A DNA stretch of 64,000 nucleotides from Capra hircus (Eukaryota; Chordata; Mammalia; Artiodactyla; Bovidae). The position numbers and the translations under genes were made by a program. The notes beneath the pieces were generated by a model. The model did no database searches. It was not told where the DNA came from and worked only from the letters and a program-made list of their open reading frames with translations. The stretch covers positions 37,707,550 through 37,771,549 of the forward strand of contig NC_030817.1 of assembly GCF_001704415.2 (NCBI RefSeq), given 5' to 3'. This document shows, piece after piece, positions 11,722-21,841 of this stretch; the first letter of the stretch is position 1; each line of letters opens with the position of its first letter.

Positions 11722-14035
11722 CTTCCTCTTACAGAGAAACTAGTGATTTTGGACTATTAATGAATAATGTTGATGCCATTCTGAGATGTTTTCTAGAATT
11801 TTTTTTCAGAAATTATCACTGGTATTTATGTTCACCAATCTATAGAATGCTAATATAAAGGTCAGTTCTTTGTTGCTTAAGGAAAGTATGATGTGCGTTT
11901 TCAGTAAAGAAGATATAAGGAATGAAATTACATTTTATGAAGGGAAAAGGAAGTAGGTCTGACTTACAGGTGGCTGTTTCAGGATGGGGGAACAAAGTAA
12001 TGGGTACAGAAAGTGATAAAGTTAGATGGAAAGTGCACCCCAAGAGAAGAGTTTTGTGCGTAAACACAAGTTTTCTTGAGATGTTGAACTGCCTTTGATA
12101 ATGGATTTTAAGTTTCTTTACCTCTAAAGAGACCTGTTCCACATTTACCTTTGAAGTCTGTTAACTTTGGCTAAGTGAATAAACTATTGTTTCACAGTGA
12201 CTTATATGATCCTATCTGACTGAGTGCTTGATATTTTTGATATTTATTGAAAACACTTCCTAAATCATTTGACTTCTAGCTAACTTTGGGATGCTTCAGA
12301 GGGCCCCTGAAACATCCCAAAGAGAGATATTAAACTGCTTGAGTTCATTTGACGTGTTAAATTACATGGGAAGTATTGTTGGAGGAATAATGAATCTTCT
12401 CGGGTTATATAGTATTGTTGATGTTACTAATATAGATATCCTAGAAATTATGTGAAATTCATGAAAATCTGATATGTCCTGGTAAAATGTTGTCAGTTAT
12501 AATTCTAGTTATCATATTAAAGTGCTACATATCACAGCAATGACCAGGCTACTTTGTCAATTGCAGTTTAATCAGGTTTTAAACATGCCTTCTACGGTTT
12601 CACTCTGATGCCTTTGCAAGAATACTGCTACTTTAAGATTTATGGAAAAGACTTCTAAGATTAACTGATAAACAAATTTTGTTTGTTATCTGGCAAGCTG
12701 GTACCAGACCGGAATTTAGTCTACTCTCTATGTTAAAAGAACAAACTTTTCTTAGCATTCAGCTTTCAATAACAGATTATGAATTTCTTTGCCTTTAAGT
12801 GATTTATGTTTGTTTTAAAAATCTTCTGTTACTTTGGTAAAGTAAATAAACATTATTTAAGATTATGATACATGTAGACAAAGCTCATTCTGCTTCTATA
12901 AAAAATAAGCCCTCATGATTAGACTTTTGCTATTCTGATGTCCTTAAAAGATGGCAATAATCTACTCCTAAAACAGGGAATTAAAAATGGGTGAACAATA
13001 GCTGTAAATCCAAGAAGGCCACTCGGATTTTCCCAGCTTCCTGACAAAGCTCATTTTTATTTGATGGGTTAAAGCCTTCCCTGGCTACAGGGTTAATTCC
13101 CTCATAATGAAAAAATTATGTTTCACTGAATATTAACTTTTGTTAATTGTCAAATTCAGTTTCTAGTGTTGTTAATTAAGGTCTAGTGTTTACTAAGACT
13201 CACCTCTGACATAGTTTGTTGTTGTTATGTTATATTGCTAAAAGACTGAATTGTTATTAAAAAGGAAACTCTAAGTTTGTTTCTAAAGCTTATCTAGTAA
13301 GCAATCTTCAGATAAAGATCAGATGCTCCATGATGTACAACCAGGAGATTAACACCAGGGTATAGTCATTTAACAAATGAAGTCAGATGACCTGGGATAT
13401 ACTGGGCTCTACCTAATGAAAGTTCTTGACTTTAGCTATATTATTTTCTATGTAACTTGTTTCAGAAGATTGTTTCTTATGTTACTAAATGTATGACCGG
13501 GCCTGTGATAAAATGCTGATATGTAGTTCCATATGAGATCAATGATTGTAATAATGTAACTCTAGATATGAGAAGAACCAATGAGAGAGGATATTTTCCT
13601 AGACCAAGAGGCTAGTGAGACAGGTATGGTCCAGAGACTCTTGCCACTTGCAAGGCCAGGGCTAGTAACAGCACATTGAGTGGCCTGTCAATGGAATCTT
13701 CATTAGACCTGGGAATGAGCCTTCCCAGCTCCATGGGAGAAAATGGCCATGAAATGCCCCCAAAGCATGGTCAAATATGTAGCTATGAAGGGACTCTGCT
13801 CATTGGCCGTTGGCACTTGCCAGCTGTCTCTACAAAGATTACATCATGACCACTGCAAACTGCTGACCTTCAACATCCCCTTGAAAGGAGTTCAGGGTGG
13901 AGATCAGAAATAAGGTACTCTTTGCTCTGGGAAAAACCCAGAAGAACTGGCCTTCAGATAGTCAGATGTTTTCAGGTAAAGATTTTATGAGCTCAAATTC
14001 TTGCATCTTCTCCTGACTAGAGAAACACTAATGTC
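11722..14035. other. Degraded provirus interior, pol region expected
   Basis: About 2.3 kb of very AT-rich sequence where pol and most of env would lie. No YXDD, integrase or envelope surface motif is visible by eye. Either these genes are decayed beyond recognition or the element was non-coding or replaced here. Confidence 0.4.
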
Positions 14036-14170
14036 ATGAACCAGTGTCTAGTCCTGATTCTCCTGGCCAGCTCCTCAGCAGCTTTTCTATTTCTATTAAT
14101 CTTTGGGCCGTGCACCTTTAACTTTCTTGGTAAGTTTGTTTCTTCTAGAATACAGCAAATCTCCAAGTGA
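14036..14170 (+). pseudogene. Envelope transmembrane-subunit remnant
   Basis: One frame of 44 codons carries a hydrophobic run, then FGPCTFNFL and KFVSSR, ending at a TGA at 14168. The hydrophobic anchor followed by a GPC-F/L-N block is characteristic of the class I envelope transmembrane subunit at the membrane exit. The ectodomain upstream is not recognisable, so this is a short relic. Its position about 300 bases ahead of the polypurine tract fits. Confidence 0.65.
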
Positions 14171-14454
14171 TAGTTTGACAAGAATTTTCCCTGAGCAACA
14201 AACACCTAGACAATGCTGAACCAAGTCACCTTACCATTCCATGGACTCTCATCTCCCTCCGTAAATGCACCCTGACAGAGAGCAGGCAAAGGGAGCCCAG
14301 AGCCCGACGATGCTCCTCTACAGCCTGAAGAACCCTGTGTGGTCATTGTCCCTTTCCCCCTGAGACTGGGTTCCCAAATGCCTGAGAAGGGAAATAGATA
14401 GACAGCTAGATATGAGCAGGTATCAGAAGGGGCCAAAGAATTGGCCCTAAAAAT

Positions 14455-14469
14455 AAAGAGAGGGAGGAA
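14455..14469 (+). other. Polypurine tract
   Basis: AAAGAGAGGGAGGAA lies immediately before the 3' LTR start (TGTGATGACCC), where the plus-strand primer of a retrovirus is expected. Confidence 0.85.
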
Positions 14470-14871
14470 TGTGATGACCCAAGGATGAAAGAGCAGATAA
14501 CCAAGGAGGGTCTTGGAATGCAGGAATGGAAGAACCAGACCCTTATCGTCCTTCCCTCCCGTATGTTGTAACTATTAATGGAACAGTATAACCTGTCTCC
14601 CCTCCTACCCCATAGGGAGGAGGTGATCTGCCTTACTCTTCCCCCCACCCAGTATACGTGCCTCATCCCATCAGCAAATGACCCGCAAGACCCCTATCTC
14701 ACCCCTTGTACCCTGGGTATAAGAGTGGACTAAGGACCCCCATTCAATGTCAGTTCTCCGTTGAGCTGGCCCACTGTTTTAACAACGTCTCCCACTCTAA
14801 TAAACTTTATTTCCCTCTCATTCTGTCTCATGTCTGGAAATTCTTTTCCAACCTGTGCCCAGACCACGACA
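14470..14871 (+). mobile_element. 3' LTR of the provirus
   Basis: TGTGATGACCC to CACGACA, with a TATA-like box at 14718-14724 and AATAAA at 14799-14804. The host sequence resumes as ggcatgatt, which in the undisturbed relative at 29488 follows directly on cacggaca. Confidence 0.87.
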
Positions 14872-15068
14872 GGCATGATTAAGCAGATTTGTGGGTTTGC
14901 AGGGGCTAGGGGTATTACAAACAGCAGGACAAGGGTGAGAGAGATAAGCTCCATTTCCTAGTATTGTGAGTTCCCACTTTCTGAGACCTACATGTTCTAG
15001 ACTTTGCAAGGAGCAAGCTGAGTTACTGAGGCAGGAGAAGGAGGTAAAATTTTAACTTTTACTGTTCA
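14872..15068 (-). mobile_element. Older LTR, right part
   Basis: Continues the LTR begun at 8289. It aligns with 29488-29696 through 'gcatgattaagca', 'agagcaggacaag'-like, 'agctccagttcctagta' and 'ctttgcaaggaacaagctga' landmarks and ends at 'gttca'. Confidence 0.75.
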
Positions 15069-15134
15069 CAGGAACTTAATTCAATCCATGCCTATATGCA
15101 TATCTTTTCTTTTTCAGGTTCTTCTTCCCATATA
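15069..15134. mobile_element. L1 tail, continuation
   Basis: The sequence 'aacttaattcaatccatgcc' then 'cttttctttttcag' and 'cttcccatataca' is the artiodactyl L1 tail that was interrupted at 8284. The TPX2 retrocopy starts at its right edge. The 'ttttcag' here is repeat sequence and should not be read as a splice acceptor. Confidence 0.6.
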
Positions 15135-16165
15135 CAGAAGATCCTAAAAAGCACTGAGAAGCAAGAGTCAGAGAAGAGAATAAAAATGTGGCAAGAGGTG
15201 GTGGAAGTGTTGGAAACAAATGCAAAATCCGAGAAATATAACTCTGTAGAAGCAGGGCTCTGCAAATTTAAAGCACAGAAACTGGATTCTGGAATTCTTT
15301 ATGGTGGGTGCATTTTCCCTAAGAAACTGCCAGAGAAGCCACCCACTGTGCCTACTGGCTTTGATTTTGAAATGGAGAAAAGAATCAAACAGCAAGAAGA
15401 AGCAAAGAGGGTACTGGAGGATAAACACTTTAATGCAAAGCCTTGCCCTTATCATATCCTGTTAGGTGTTGTGGGTGTTCCCAATAAGAAAAAAATTCCA
15501 CTTACCATCCCCAGGACCCCTGCCTTTGTTCAGAAGGAGAGAACCCCAAAACCAACCCAAGAGGGTAAGGATGAGGAGCAGCCAATGGTGATCAGAGCTC
15601 AACAATTGCCCCATTACGGAGTACCTTTTAAGCCCAAAATCCCTGTGAGAACTGTGGAAATACACCCTTTCTCTTTTGATTCAAAAAGTCACTTACAGAA
15701 AGAGAAGAAAATAAAACAGCTGCAGAAAGGGGAGGTGCCCAAGTTCTAGGCGCTTCCTTTGCCTCATTTTACCACTATTAACCTGCAAGAGAAGAAGATG
15801 AAGAACACAACTCAGGTTGAGCCTTCTGCTTGGAGCCTGGCAGAAGAGGTGCATGAAGGCACAGACTTGGGTGCTCCCGTGCCCTAGTGACAAAGAAGGC
15901 TCCTCCTGGTGTGATGGAAAGGGCAGCTCTGATTCCGGATGGTGTCTGCAGCCAACACTAGTGGTGGAGTTGACTGGAGAACTTGGGTACCCACATAGTC
16001 AAGGGCTGCTCACATACAGTAATTTGTGTTGCTTCCAGCCTCCTCCTCTTTTATAAGTCAGACTATATAGTGATTTAGTTTGTAATTTAATCACTTAAAG
16101 TGTAATTTTTACTGCTTTTATCCTTCACTTTTTATATTTAAATTAAAAAATAAAGATACTTGATT
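15135..16165 (+). pseudogene. TPX2P: TPX2 processed pseudogene (truncated)
   Basis: The frame up to 15749 encodes recognisable TPX2, the spindle assembly and Aurora-A activating factor: KILKSTEKQESEKR, then after an internal gap KFKAQKLDSGIL, PKKLPEKPPTVPTGFDFEMEKRI, PHYGVPFKPKIP, RTVEIHPFSFDSKSH and LQKEKKIKQLQKGEVPKF. Directly after the TAG at 15747 the reading continues in other frames (LPLPHF-like, NLQEKKMKNTTQVEP, then KAQTW near 15850), so it is broken. The 5' half of the gene is absent, a block of well over 100 codons is missing near 15210, and the C-terminal third is missing. A likely 3' UTR runs to an AATAAA near 16150. No introns are seen. It is a retrocopy, non-functional for TPX2. 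The name is firm, the ends less so. Confidence 0.85.
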
Positions 16166-16484
16166 CAATTTATAGTTTATGTCTGATTCTTTCCTCTTCT
16201 CTGTGCAAACTGAATTTGGAGTTAAGGAGCCCTTTGCTTTGAGGGGGGGCCTTGTTAACCGTCTGCTGCGGAAGAGACTGGACTGACGTGTCCCTCACAG
16301 AGGCTGTCTGCCGGCTTCGGGCAGAGCTGCTCTTCAGGTACCTTCTTCCCTTCATGATGCTGACAATGAGGGAATGCTGAGCAGGACATGTTTTAAGTCC
16401 TCCTGTGAGCTGGGCTGGAATCAATATGCGTGTCTTACTAAAAATTAGAAAAGGCAGTTTCATACTCCTCTCAACAGTAATTCT
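16166..16484. other. Spacer after the TPX2 retrocopy
   Basis: No gene or recognised repeat. The 106-codon minus frame over 16170-16490 has no family resemblance. Confidence 0.35.
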
Positions 16485-16750
16485 TAGCATTTACATGCCA
16501 TCAGCAGCACCGAAAGCATTCTCTTTCCTCCATGTCTTCTCCACCATTTACCTTTGGGGACTGAGGATGGCCTTTCAAACAGGTGCACGGTTACCTCGCT
16601 GTGGTTTTGATTTGCACATCTCTAACAATTCCTGAGGTGCAGCATATTTTCATGGGCTTTGATTTTAACTAGTGTGTGTGGAACTGACTGTGGACATTTT
16701 CTTCTTTGTAGTCTGCCCATTTTTTCTTTATTTTTCAATTAGTTACCCAT
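16485..16750 (-). mobile_element. L1 3' fragment (antisense)
   Basis: A diverged version of the antisense L1 module (small AT-rich run, 'tgtcttctccaccatttacc', 'gattttgatttgcacatctc'). Confidence 0.45.
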
Positions 16751-16852
16751 GGAAATTTTTAAAGTGCCAGTATCATTTAGAGCCCAGCAATCCTTGTGAA
16801 TATGAAGTGTACGTAAGTGTTGCAATGAATTAAGAAATAGTTTTCTTTTTTT

Positions 16853-17590
16853 CTTTTGCCTTTTGAGTCCTTCTCTACTTTAACTGTTCCTGATCTATAT
16901 TCTGCATTGACAACTAAGTTTCCTTCTTTTAGACTAGCCTGTTATGTAAACTGTATCCTGCACCTGCGTGTGTGTGTATGTGTGTGTGTGTTATTTGCTC
17001 AGTCGTGTCTGACTCTTTTCGATCCCACGGACAGTAGCTTGCCAGGCTCCTCTGTCCATGGAATTCTCCAGGCAAGTATAGTGGAGTGGGTGACCATGCC
17101 CTGCTCTAGGGATATCCTGCACCTATTACTCTCTAACTCTGCATGAGCCATACTTTGCATCTATTATCTTTTAATTTTATGCTAGTCACATTCTGATGCT
17201 TAACTTTATGGTGCTCTCTCTGCAAATCTCCCCTTATAATTTCTTTTTCCCTCTTTTTGTATTACAGAAAGAAAGCTGCAGTGCAATCCACAAAAGGCAA
17301 TGGACCCAGCTCCTGGGACTGTCTGCCATACCCAAGTTACTGGGTTCTCTGATGCCAGCCTATTGACTGTTTTGAAACAATGCAGAAAGAAAGAATACAG
17401 GATCCTTACATATTTGCTCTTTATCTCCAACCTCTGACTATGAGCCCCAATTGCGTGATCCCCATGATTCCCCATGGGTGCGGGGGAGACACAGTTCTTG
17501 AGGCACAAACCTACTGTGTTCTCTCCTCTGCCCGCTTCAGGATTAAAGCCATCTTTCTATTTAAAAAAAAAAAAATTTTTTTTCCACAAA
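16853..17590 (+). mobile_element. LTR-like element split by a SINE
   Basis: From 'ttttgagtccttctctactt' to 'cttgaggcacaaacctactg' and 'aggattaaagcc'. The 3' part matches 21090-21345. A minus-strand SINE sits at 16966-17112 between duplicated tatcctgcacct. Part of the same sequence recurs inverted at 17607-17745. Confidence 0.5.
16966..17112 (-). mobile_element. Bov-tA body fragment with TG repeat tail
   Basis: A (TG)n run at about 16967-16991 forms the tail (left, minus strand), followed by the Bov-A body. Exact target duplication tatcctgcacct is at 16954-16965 and 17113-17124. The tRNA head is missing. Confidence 0.85.
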
Positions 17591-17606
17591 TTATAAGGTT
17601 CCTATC

Positions 17607-17745
17607 TTGTTCCTTTTTGCATTGTTTCAAAACAGTCAGTAGGTTAATCTTCTGAAAAGAAGGAAACTTAGTTTTCAGTGCAGGCTGTAGACCAGGAACA
17701 GCTAAAGTAGAGAAGGAATCAAAAGGCCAAAGAGAAAAAACTTTT
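17607..17745 (-). repeat. Inverted partner of the 16.85-17.39 kb LTR
   Basis: The reverse complement reads 'ttggccttttgattccttctctactttagctgttcctggtctac', matching 16853-16900, and 'actgactgttttgaaacaatgcaaaaagg', matching 17362-17390. The intervening part is deleted in this copy. Confidence 0.7.
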
Positions 17746-17779
17746 TCTTATTTCACTGCAGCATAAGCAATAGCTTTAA

Positions 17780-18400
17780 AGTTTCTGTTGTGGGAAATGG
17801 CCACAAGGAGACAGGATTTCTTCATGCCCTACTCCTGTTACTACAGTAACCAGAGCCTTCAGCTTACTCCTAGTCGTCGTTTCTTCTGGGACATGCCCGA
17901 AGCCCGTGTCTCATTAATCCTTGTTTTTTTGTCTTTTTTTTTTTTTTTTTTTACTTAATGTTTACTTCTTTTGGAGGATAGCTGACTTACAATGTTGTGT
18001 TTGTCAGTGTAGAGATTCTTCATCAGTTATCCCCATACACATATTGATTCATCTTTGCTTTTTTCATATTCACATTATCATAGAATGTGTAGTACACCAC
18101 CCTTTGTAAAGTAGGTCTGTGTTGATTCCATATTCTGTATGTATTCATGAGTATAAATGAATTCCAACCTAATTTTTTCTTTCTACCCACTACTCCCCTT
18201 CAGTAACCATATTTGTTTCCTAAGACTGTGCGTGTATTTCACTCTATAAAATAGCTCATTGGTATCAGTTTCTCCTTCTGAAGTACTTCACTCACTATGA
18301 GTGTTCTAGATTAATATGATTGTTCTAGATTCTCCCTGCAAGTGGCATTATTTTTGTTCCGTTTCCTGATGTGGGTGAAGTGTGGAGCCCGGTGATGGTT
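17780..18400. mobile_element. Artiodactyl L1 tail module
   Basis: It begins with 'ggaaatggccacaagg', has a T-run at about 17937-17952, then 'gatagctgacttacaatgtt' and 'tattcacattatcatagaat'. This is the tail module seen also at 8170, 23630 and 24200. Confidence 0.5.
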
Positions 18401-18867
18401 TCTTCTTCAAGAAAGGTACATCCCAGTTCCCATAAGCAGGTGTGCCCCCTGTTCAGCAATGAGAGACCCCAGGTGTGTGACCTGTGCCTCCTGGGAACGC
18501 GGCCCTAAGCTACTTTGAACCTGACCAAGTTCTGTCTGCATGGTAGATTCAGACTTCTGCAAGTCCTGTCTGCACTGATTATTTACACCTGACTGGGTTC
18601 TCTGTGCAGTAGGACATGGAGACCTGGGTGGAGACCCGGCTGGGCCTCTGTCCTGGAAAACCCCATGCCTGCATCTGAACGTCAGTGCTCAGATGTCTAG
18701 GGTCTGGAGCCGAGGCGGGTTTGTCTGGGTAACCGTGCTCTTCTCTGAGTGGAGTTCCATGGCCCTCTCAGGGGTCAGTGCTGAGGCAGGGCTCTTAGTC
18801 TTTCCCTCTGACGAGTTCACCTCCCCTGGGGCTCATCGAGACACCTCAGGCAGGCCACCTGGTTGTT
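18401..18867. other. Part of a composite low-copy repeat
   Basis: Sequence with short echoes around 19590-19640 ('cctggggctcctggagactcc', 'cacctgg' phrases) and at 20045 onward ('accccaggtgtgtgacc'). No gene is seen. The 177-codon frame 18693-19226 runs from here into BovB and is a chance fusion. Confidence 0.35.
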
Positions 18868-19325
18868 GTTCTTCAGTCTCTAAGTCTGTCCAGCTCTTAG
18901 TGACCCCGTGGACTGCAGCACATCAGGCTTCCCTGTCCTCCACTATCTCCTGGTGTTTGCTCAAACTCATGTCTGTTGAGTCGGTAATGCCATCCAACCA
19001 TCTCATCCTCTCTTGTCCCCTTCTCCTCCTGCCTTCAGTCTTTCCCAGCATCAGGGTCTTGTCCAGTGAGTCAGCTTTTCCCATAAGGTGGCCAAAGTAT
19101 TGGAGTTTCAGCTTCAGTATCAGTCCTTCCAATGAATATTCACAGTTGATTACCTTTAGGATTGACTGGTTTGATCTCCTTGCTGTCCAAGGTCTCTCAA
19201 GAGTCTTCTCCAGCACCACAGTTTGAAAGCATCAGTTCTTCAGTGCTCAGACTTCTTTATGGTCCAATCCTCACATCCATACATGACTACTGGAAAAATC
19301 ACAGCTTTGACTACATGGACCTGGA
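18868..19325 (-). mobile_element. BovB 3' fragment
   Basis: Minus-strand BovB: the visible frame reads 'LKLKLQYFGHLMGKADSLDKTLMLGKTEGRRRRGQERMRWLDG' (in two short halves here), typical of the BovB C-terminus. It is 5'-truncated at about 450 bases. Confidence 0.88.
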
Positions 19326-20044
19326 TTGTTTACCCACTGGGGGCCCACCGACCACAGCCATGGTGTCCTGACCAAGAGAATGTGTGACCCCAGAGGGGGC
19401 GGGGAGGTGGTCTGGGGACTGTGTGAGTCTCACCCCGTCTGTGTGGGTCAGAATCATGTGCAGATAGTCAAAGCTAAGCAAAAGGGAAGAATACATGTAA
19501 CTTCACTTGACTTGTGTTTAGGAATTAATGCTTTACAATATCATTTTATATAGGCCTGTGCCTATTCCGTCTTTACCCCTGCAAGATTCCCCATCCCTGG
19601 GGCTCCTGGAGACTCCTCAGGTGAGCTACCTGGTAATTATTCCAATTCACCAGCATGAGAATGGCAAGAAGGGAGCAGGTTTACCTGGGCAATTGATTGC
19701 AGGGCACATGGATCAGGCAAAAAGCTAAAAGGTAGCAGGTTACTGCTGTGATCTCATTCCAGTAGACTGTCCATACTCAGCAGACATCAGACCTGCCCCT
19801 CGTCTTCCAGCCCAGCGTCTGGTGTGTTTTCATAGCACCTCAGCAGGACAACAAAAGGCTGAAACTGCAAACACCAAGGTAGTGTGTTCAACATTATTGT
19901 GACAGCTGTAAAAGCAGTTAATATCACATAGAACCAAAGAGAAAAGAGGAGGATTTCTCTGGGACAAGTGTAGGAGAAGGAGACGGACCCGATACTTTGA
20001 TCTACAAAGCCAGGAGGTCATAGGAACTCACTCATTTCCCCTGT
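19326..20044. other. Composite repeat, no gene
   Basis: A block at 19360-19470 resembles a degenerate unit of the minisatellite at 20045 ('gtgtcctgaccaagag' appears at both 19364 and 20070). The rest is unassigned. Confidence 0.4.
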
Positions 20045-20540
20045 AGGGGCCTATCCAGCAGAGACCTGGTGTCCTGACCAAGAGTCTTGCCACCCCAGGT
20101 GCAGGGTCTTGCAGAGGGGTCACCCTAGAGATGGTGAACATGTGACCTCAGGTGCAGGGTCTGGGAGAGAGGTCACCCTAGAGACTGTGGACGTGTGACC
20201 CCAGGTACAGGGTCTGGGGATGGGGGTCACCCTGGAGACTGTGGACGTGTGATCCCAGGTGCAAGGTCTGGGCACAGGGGTCACCCTGGGGACTGTAGAC
20301 GTGTGACCCCAGGTGCAGGGTCTGGAGACAGGGGTCACCCTAGAGATGGTGAACATGTGACCTCAGGTGCAAGGTCTGGGAGAGAGGTCACCCTAGAGAC
20401 TGCGGACATGTGACCCCAGGTACAGTGTCTAGGGATGGGGGTCACCCTGGAGACTGTGGACATGTGACCCCAGGTACAGGGTCTGGGGACAGGGGTCACC
20501 CTGGAGACTGTGGACGTGTGACCCCAGGTGCAGGGTGTGG
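20045..20540. repeat. 53-54 bp minisatellite with four-unit higher order
   Basis: About 8.5 tandem copies of a unit reading roughly 'tgtgaccccaggtgcagggt', 'ctggggacaggggtcaccct', 'ggagactgtggacg'. Units 1, 2 and 3 (distinguished by gatggtgaaca, cctcaggtgc plus gagagaggtcac, and aggtacag plus gatgggggtcac) reappear in the same order as units 5, 6 and 7. This gives a ~214-bp higher-order period. Confidence 0.92.
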
Positions 20541-20802
20541 CGATTTTGGGGGTCTCAGCCCATCCACATGGGTCTGGATCCTGTACCCAGAGACCCCATA
20601 TGCACTCTTTACCTCAGTGTGTCTTGTCCCCTCTGAGATTTCCAACATTTGAATTGGGGGTGTCACCCTGATTAACCTGTGGTCCTTTTTCTTCTCTTCA
20701 TATTGTCACATTCACATGAGGTTAGGCACCTTTGAGTGAGTTGCTGCTCTGCGTTCTGCTGAGTGAAAGAAAACCTTTGGTGGTGTCGTATTAATATGAT
20801 AG
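20541..20802. repeat. Flank of the minisatellite, repeated at 27.65 kb
   Basis: 'agaccccatatgc', 'tgtcttgtcccctctgagat', 'tgtggtccttt' and 'gttctgctgagtga' occur in the same order at 27690-27865. The two loci are copies of one composite element. Confidence 0.7.
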
Positions 20803-20930
20803 CATCAGTTCAGTTCAGTTCAGTCGCTCAGTTGTGTCCGACTCTTTGCAACCCCATGAATCGCAGCACGCCAGGCCTCCCTGTCCATCACCAACTCCCT
20901 GAGTTCACTCAGACTCATGTCCTGCTTTAG
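20803..20930 (-). mobile_element. BovB 3' end fragment
   Basis: Short minus-strand BovB terminus beginning 'cagttcagttcagttcagtc' and continuing to 'tcactcagactcatgtcc'. Confidence 0.85.
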
Positions 20931-21390
20931 CTGCTCCTAACTCTGCATGTCTATAACACAGTTTGCGTTTCTGCTCCCTGACTCTGCAGAAGCTACACTT
21001 CACTCCTATTGTCCCTTGCTGCTTACTCTTACAACACCCTCCGTAGTTACCCATCAGAGAGATGGCTGCAGAGCCACCTAACTGCCAGGCTCAGTTACTG
21101 GGTTACTGATGCCAGCCTATGACTGTTTTTGAGAAGATTCTAACACATTTATTCCTCATCACCAACCCCTCACTGCAAGCCCTTGCCTCATATGAGCCCC
21201 TAGACTCCTCATGGCGCTGGGGGGTGTGTGGGGGTGTGTGTGGGGGTTGGGGTGCCACTGTTCTTGAGGCACAAGCCTACTGTGTTCCCCTCTCCACTGG
21301 CTGAGGATTAAAGACAGCTTTCTATTTTCTCCAAGCTCTGTCTCCGTATTTTTTTATTTAGCTTTGGTGGACAGAGAAAGCCAAGATTTT
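20931..21390 (+). mobile_element. LTR-like element, second copy
   Basis: It matches 17320-17560 ('gggttactgatgccagccta', 'gaggcacaagcctactgtgt', 'aggattaaagac'). A G/T-rich stretch at 21219-21250 is a local expansion. Confidence 0.5.
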
Positions 21391-21523
21391 GGCCAGCGAC
21401 ACTTGCATGTTATTTTTAAGTGACCCTCCATACATTCTCCTAAATATATATACTCCTCCTAACAGTGCAGAAGGGTTCCTTTCTCTCCACACCCTTTCTA
21501 GCCTTTATTCTTTAAGATGTTTA

Positions 21524-21736
21524 AGTAAGTAAGAAAGTAAGTAAGTAAGTCGCTCAGTCACGTCTGACTCTTTGCGACCCTGTGGATTGTAGCCTACCAG
21601 GCTCTTCTGTCCATGGGATTTTCCAGGCAAGAATACTGGAGTGGGTTGCCATTTCCTTCTCCAGCAGATCTTCCCAATCCAGGGATTGAACCCGGGTCCC
21701 CACATTGTAGGCAGACGCTTAATCATCTGAGCCACC
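21524..21736 (-). mobile_element. Bov-tA SINE with target duplication
   Basis: An (AAGT)n tail is at the left and the tRNA head at the right. Direct repeats agatgttta are at 21515-21523 and 21737-21745. Confidence 0.93.
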
Positions 21737-21841
21737 AGATGTTTAGAAGTGGCCAATCTGATGAATGTGAGTGCTTACCTCATTGGACTTTTGATTTGCA
21801 TTTCTCTAGTCATTAGTGATGCTAAGCATCTTTTCATGTGC

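Larger units (their letters stand above)
8442..14871 (+). mobile_element. Class I endogenous retrovirus provirus, defective
   Basis: This is a two-LTR provirus. The 5' LTR (8442-8837) and 3' LTR (14470-14871) align end to end with roughly 20 substitutions and a few short indels in about 400 bases by eye. After the 5' LTR comes a primer-binding site matching tRNA-Ile, and before the 3' LTR a polypurine tract. The interior is about 5.6 kb, AT-rich, full of stops, and hosts a Bov-tA (10773-10976) and a BovB fragment (11453-11721). Two remnants support the class: a gag-like piece near 9698 and an envelope transmembrane piece near 14036. I could not find pol. It is inserted inside an older minus-strand LTR. 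It cannot encode proteins as it stands. The LTR divergence says it is not recent. Confidence 0.85.

Noticed and set aside
15105..15116. Apparent splice acceptor (ttctttttcag) before the TPX2 frame
   Set aside because: The same sequence is part of the artiodactyl L1 tail found repeatedly in the window (for example near 6610), so it is repeat-derived.
18693..19226. 177-codon plus frame
   Set aside because: Its second half is antisense BovB. It is a chance fusion of spacer and repeat.
20045..20540. CRISPR-like array
   Set aside because: Units are contiguous with no unique spacers, and the genome is mammalian. It is a minisatellite.
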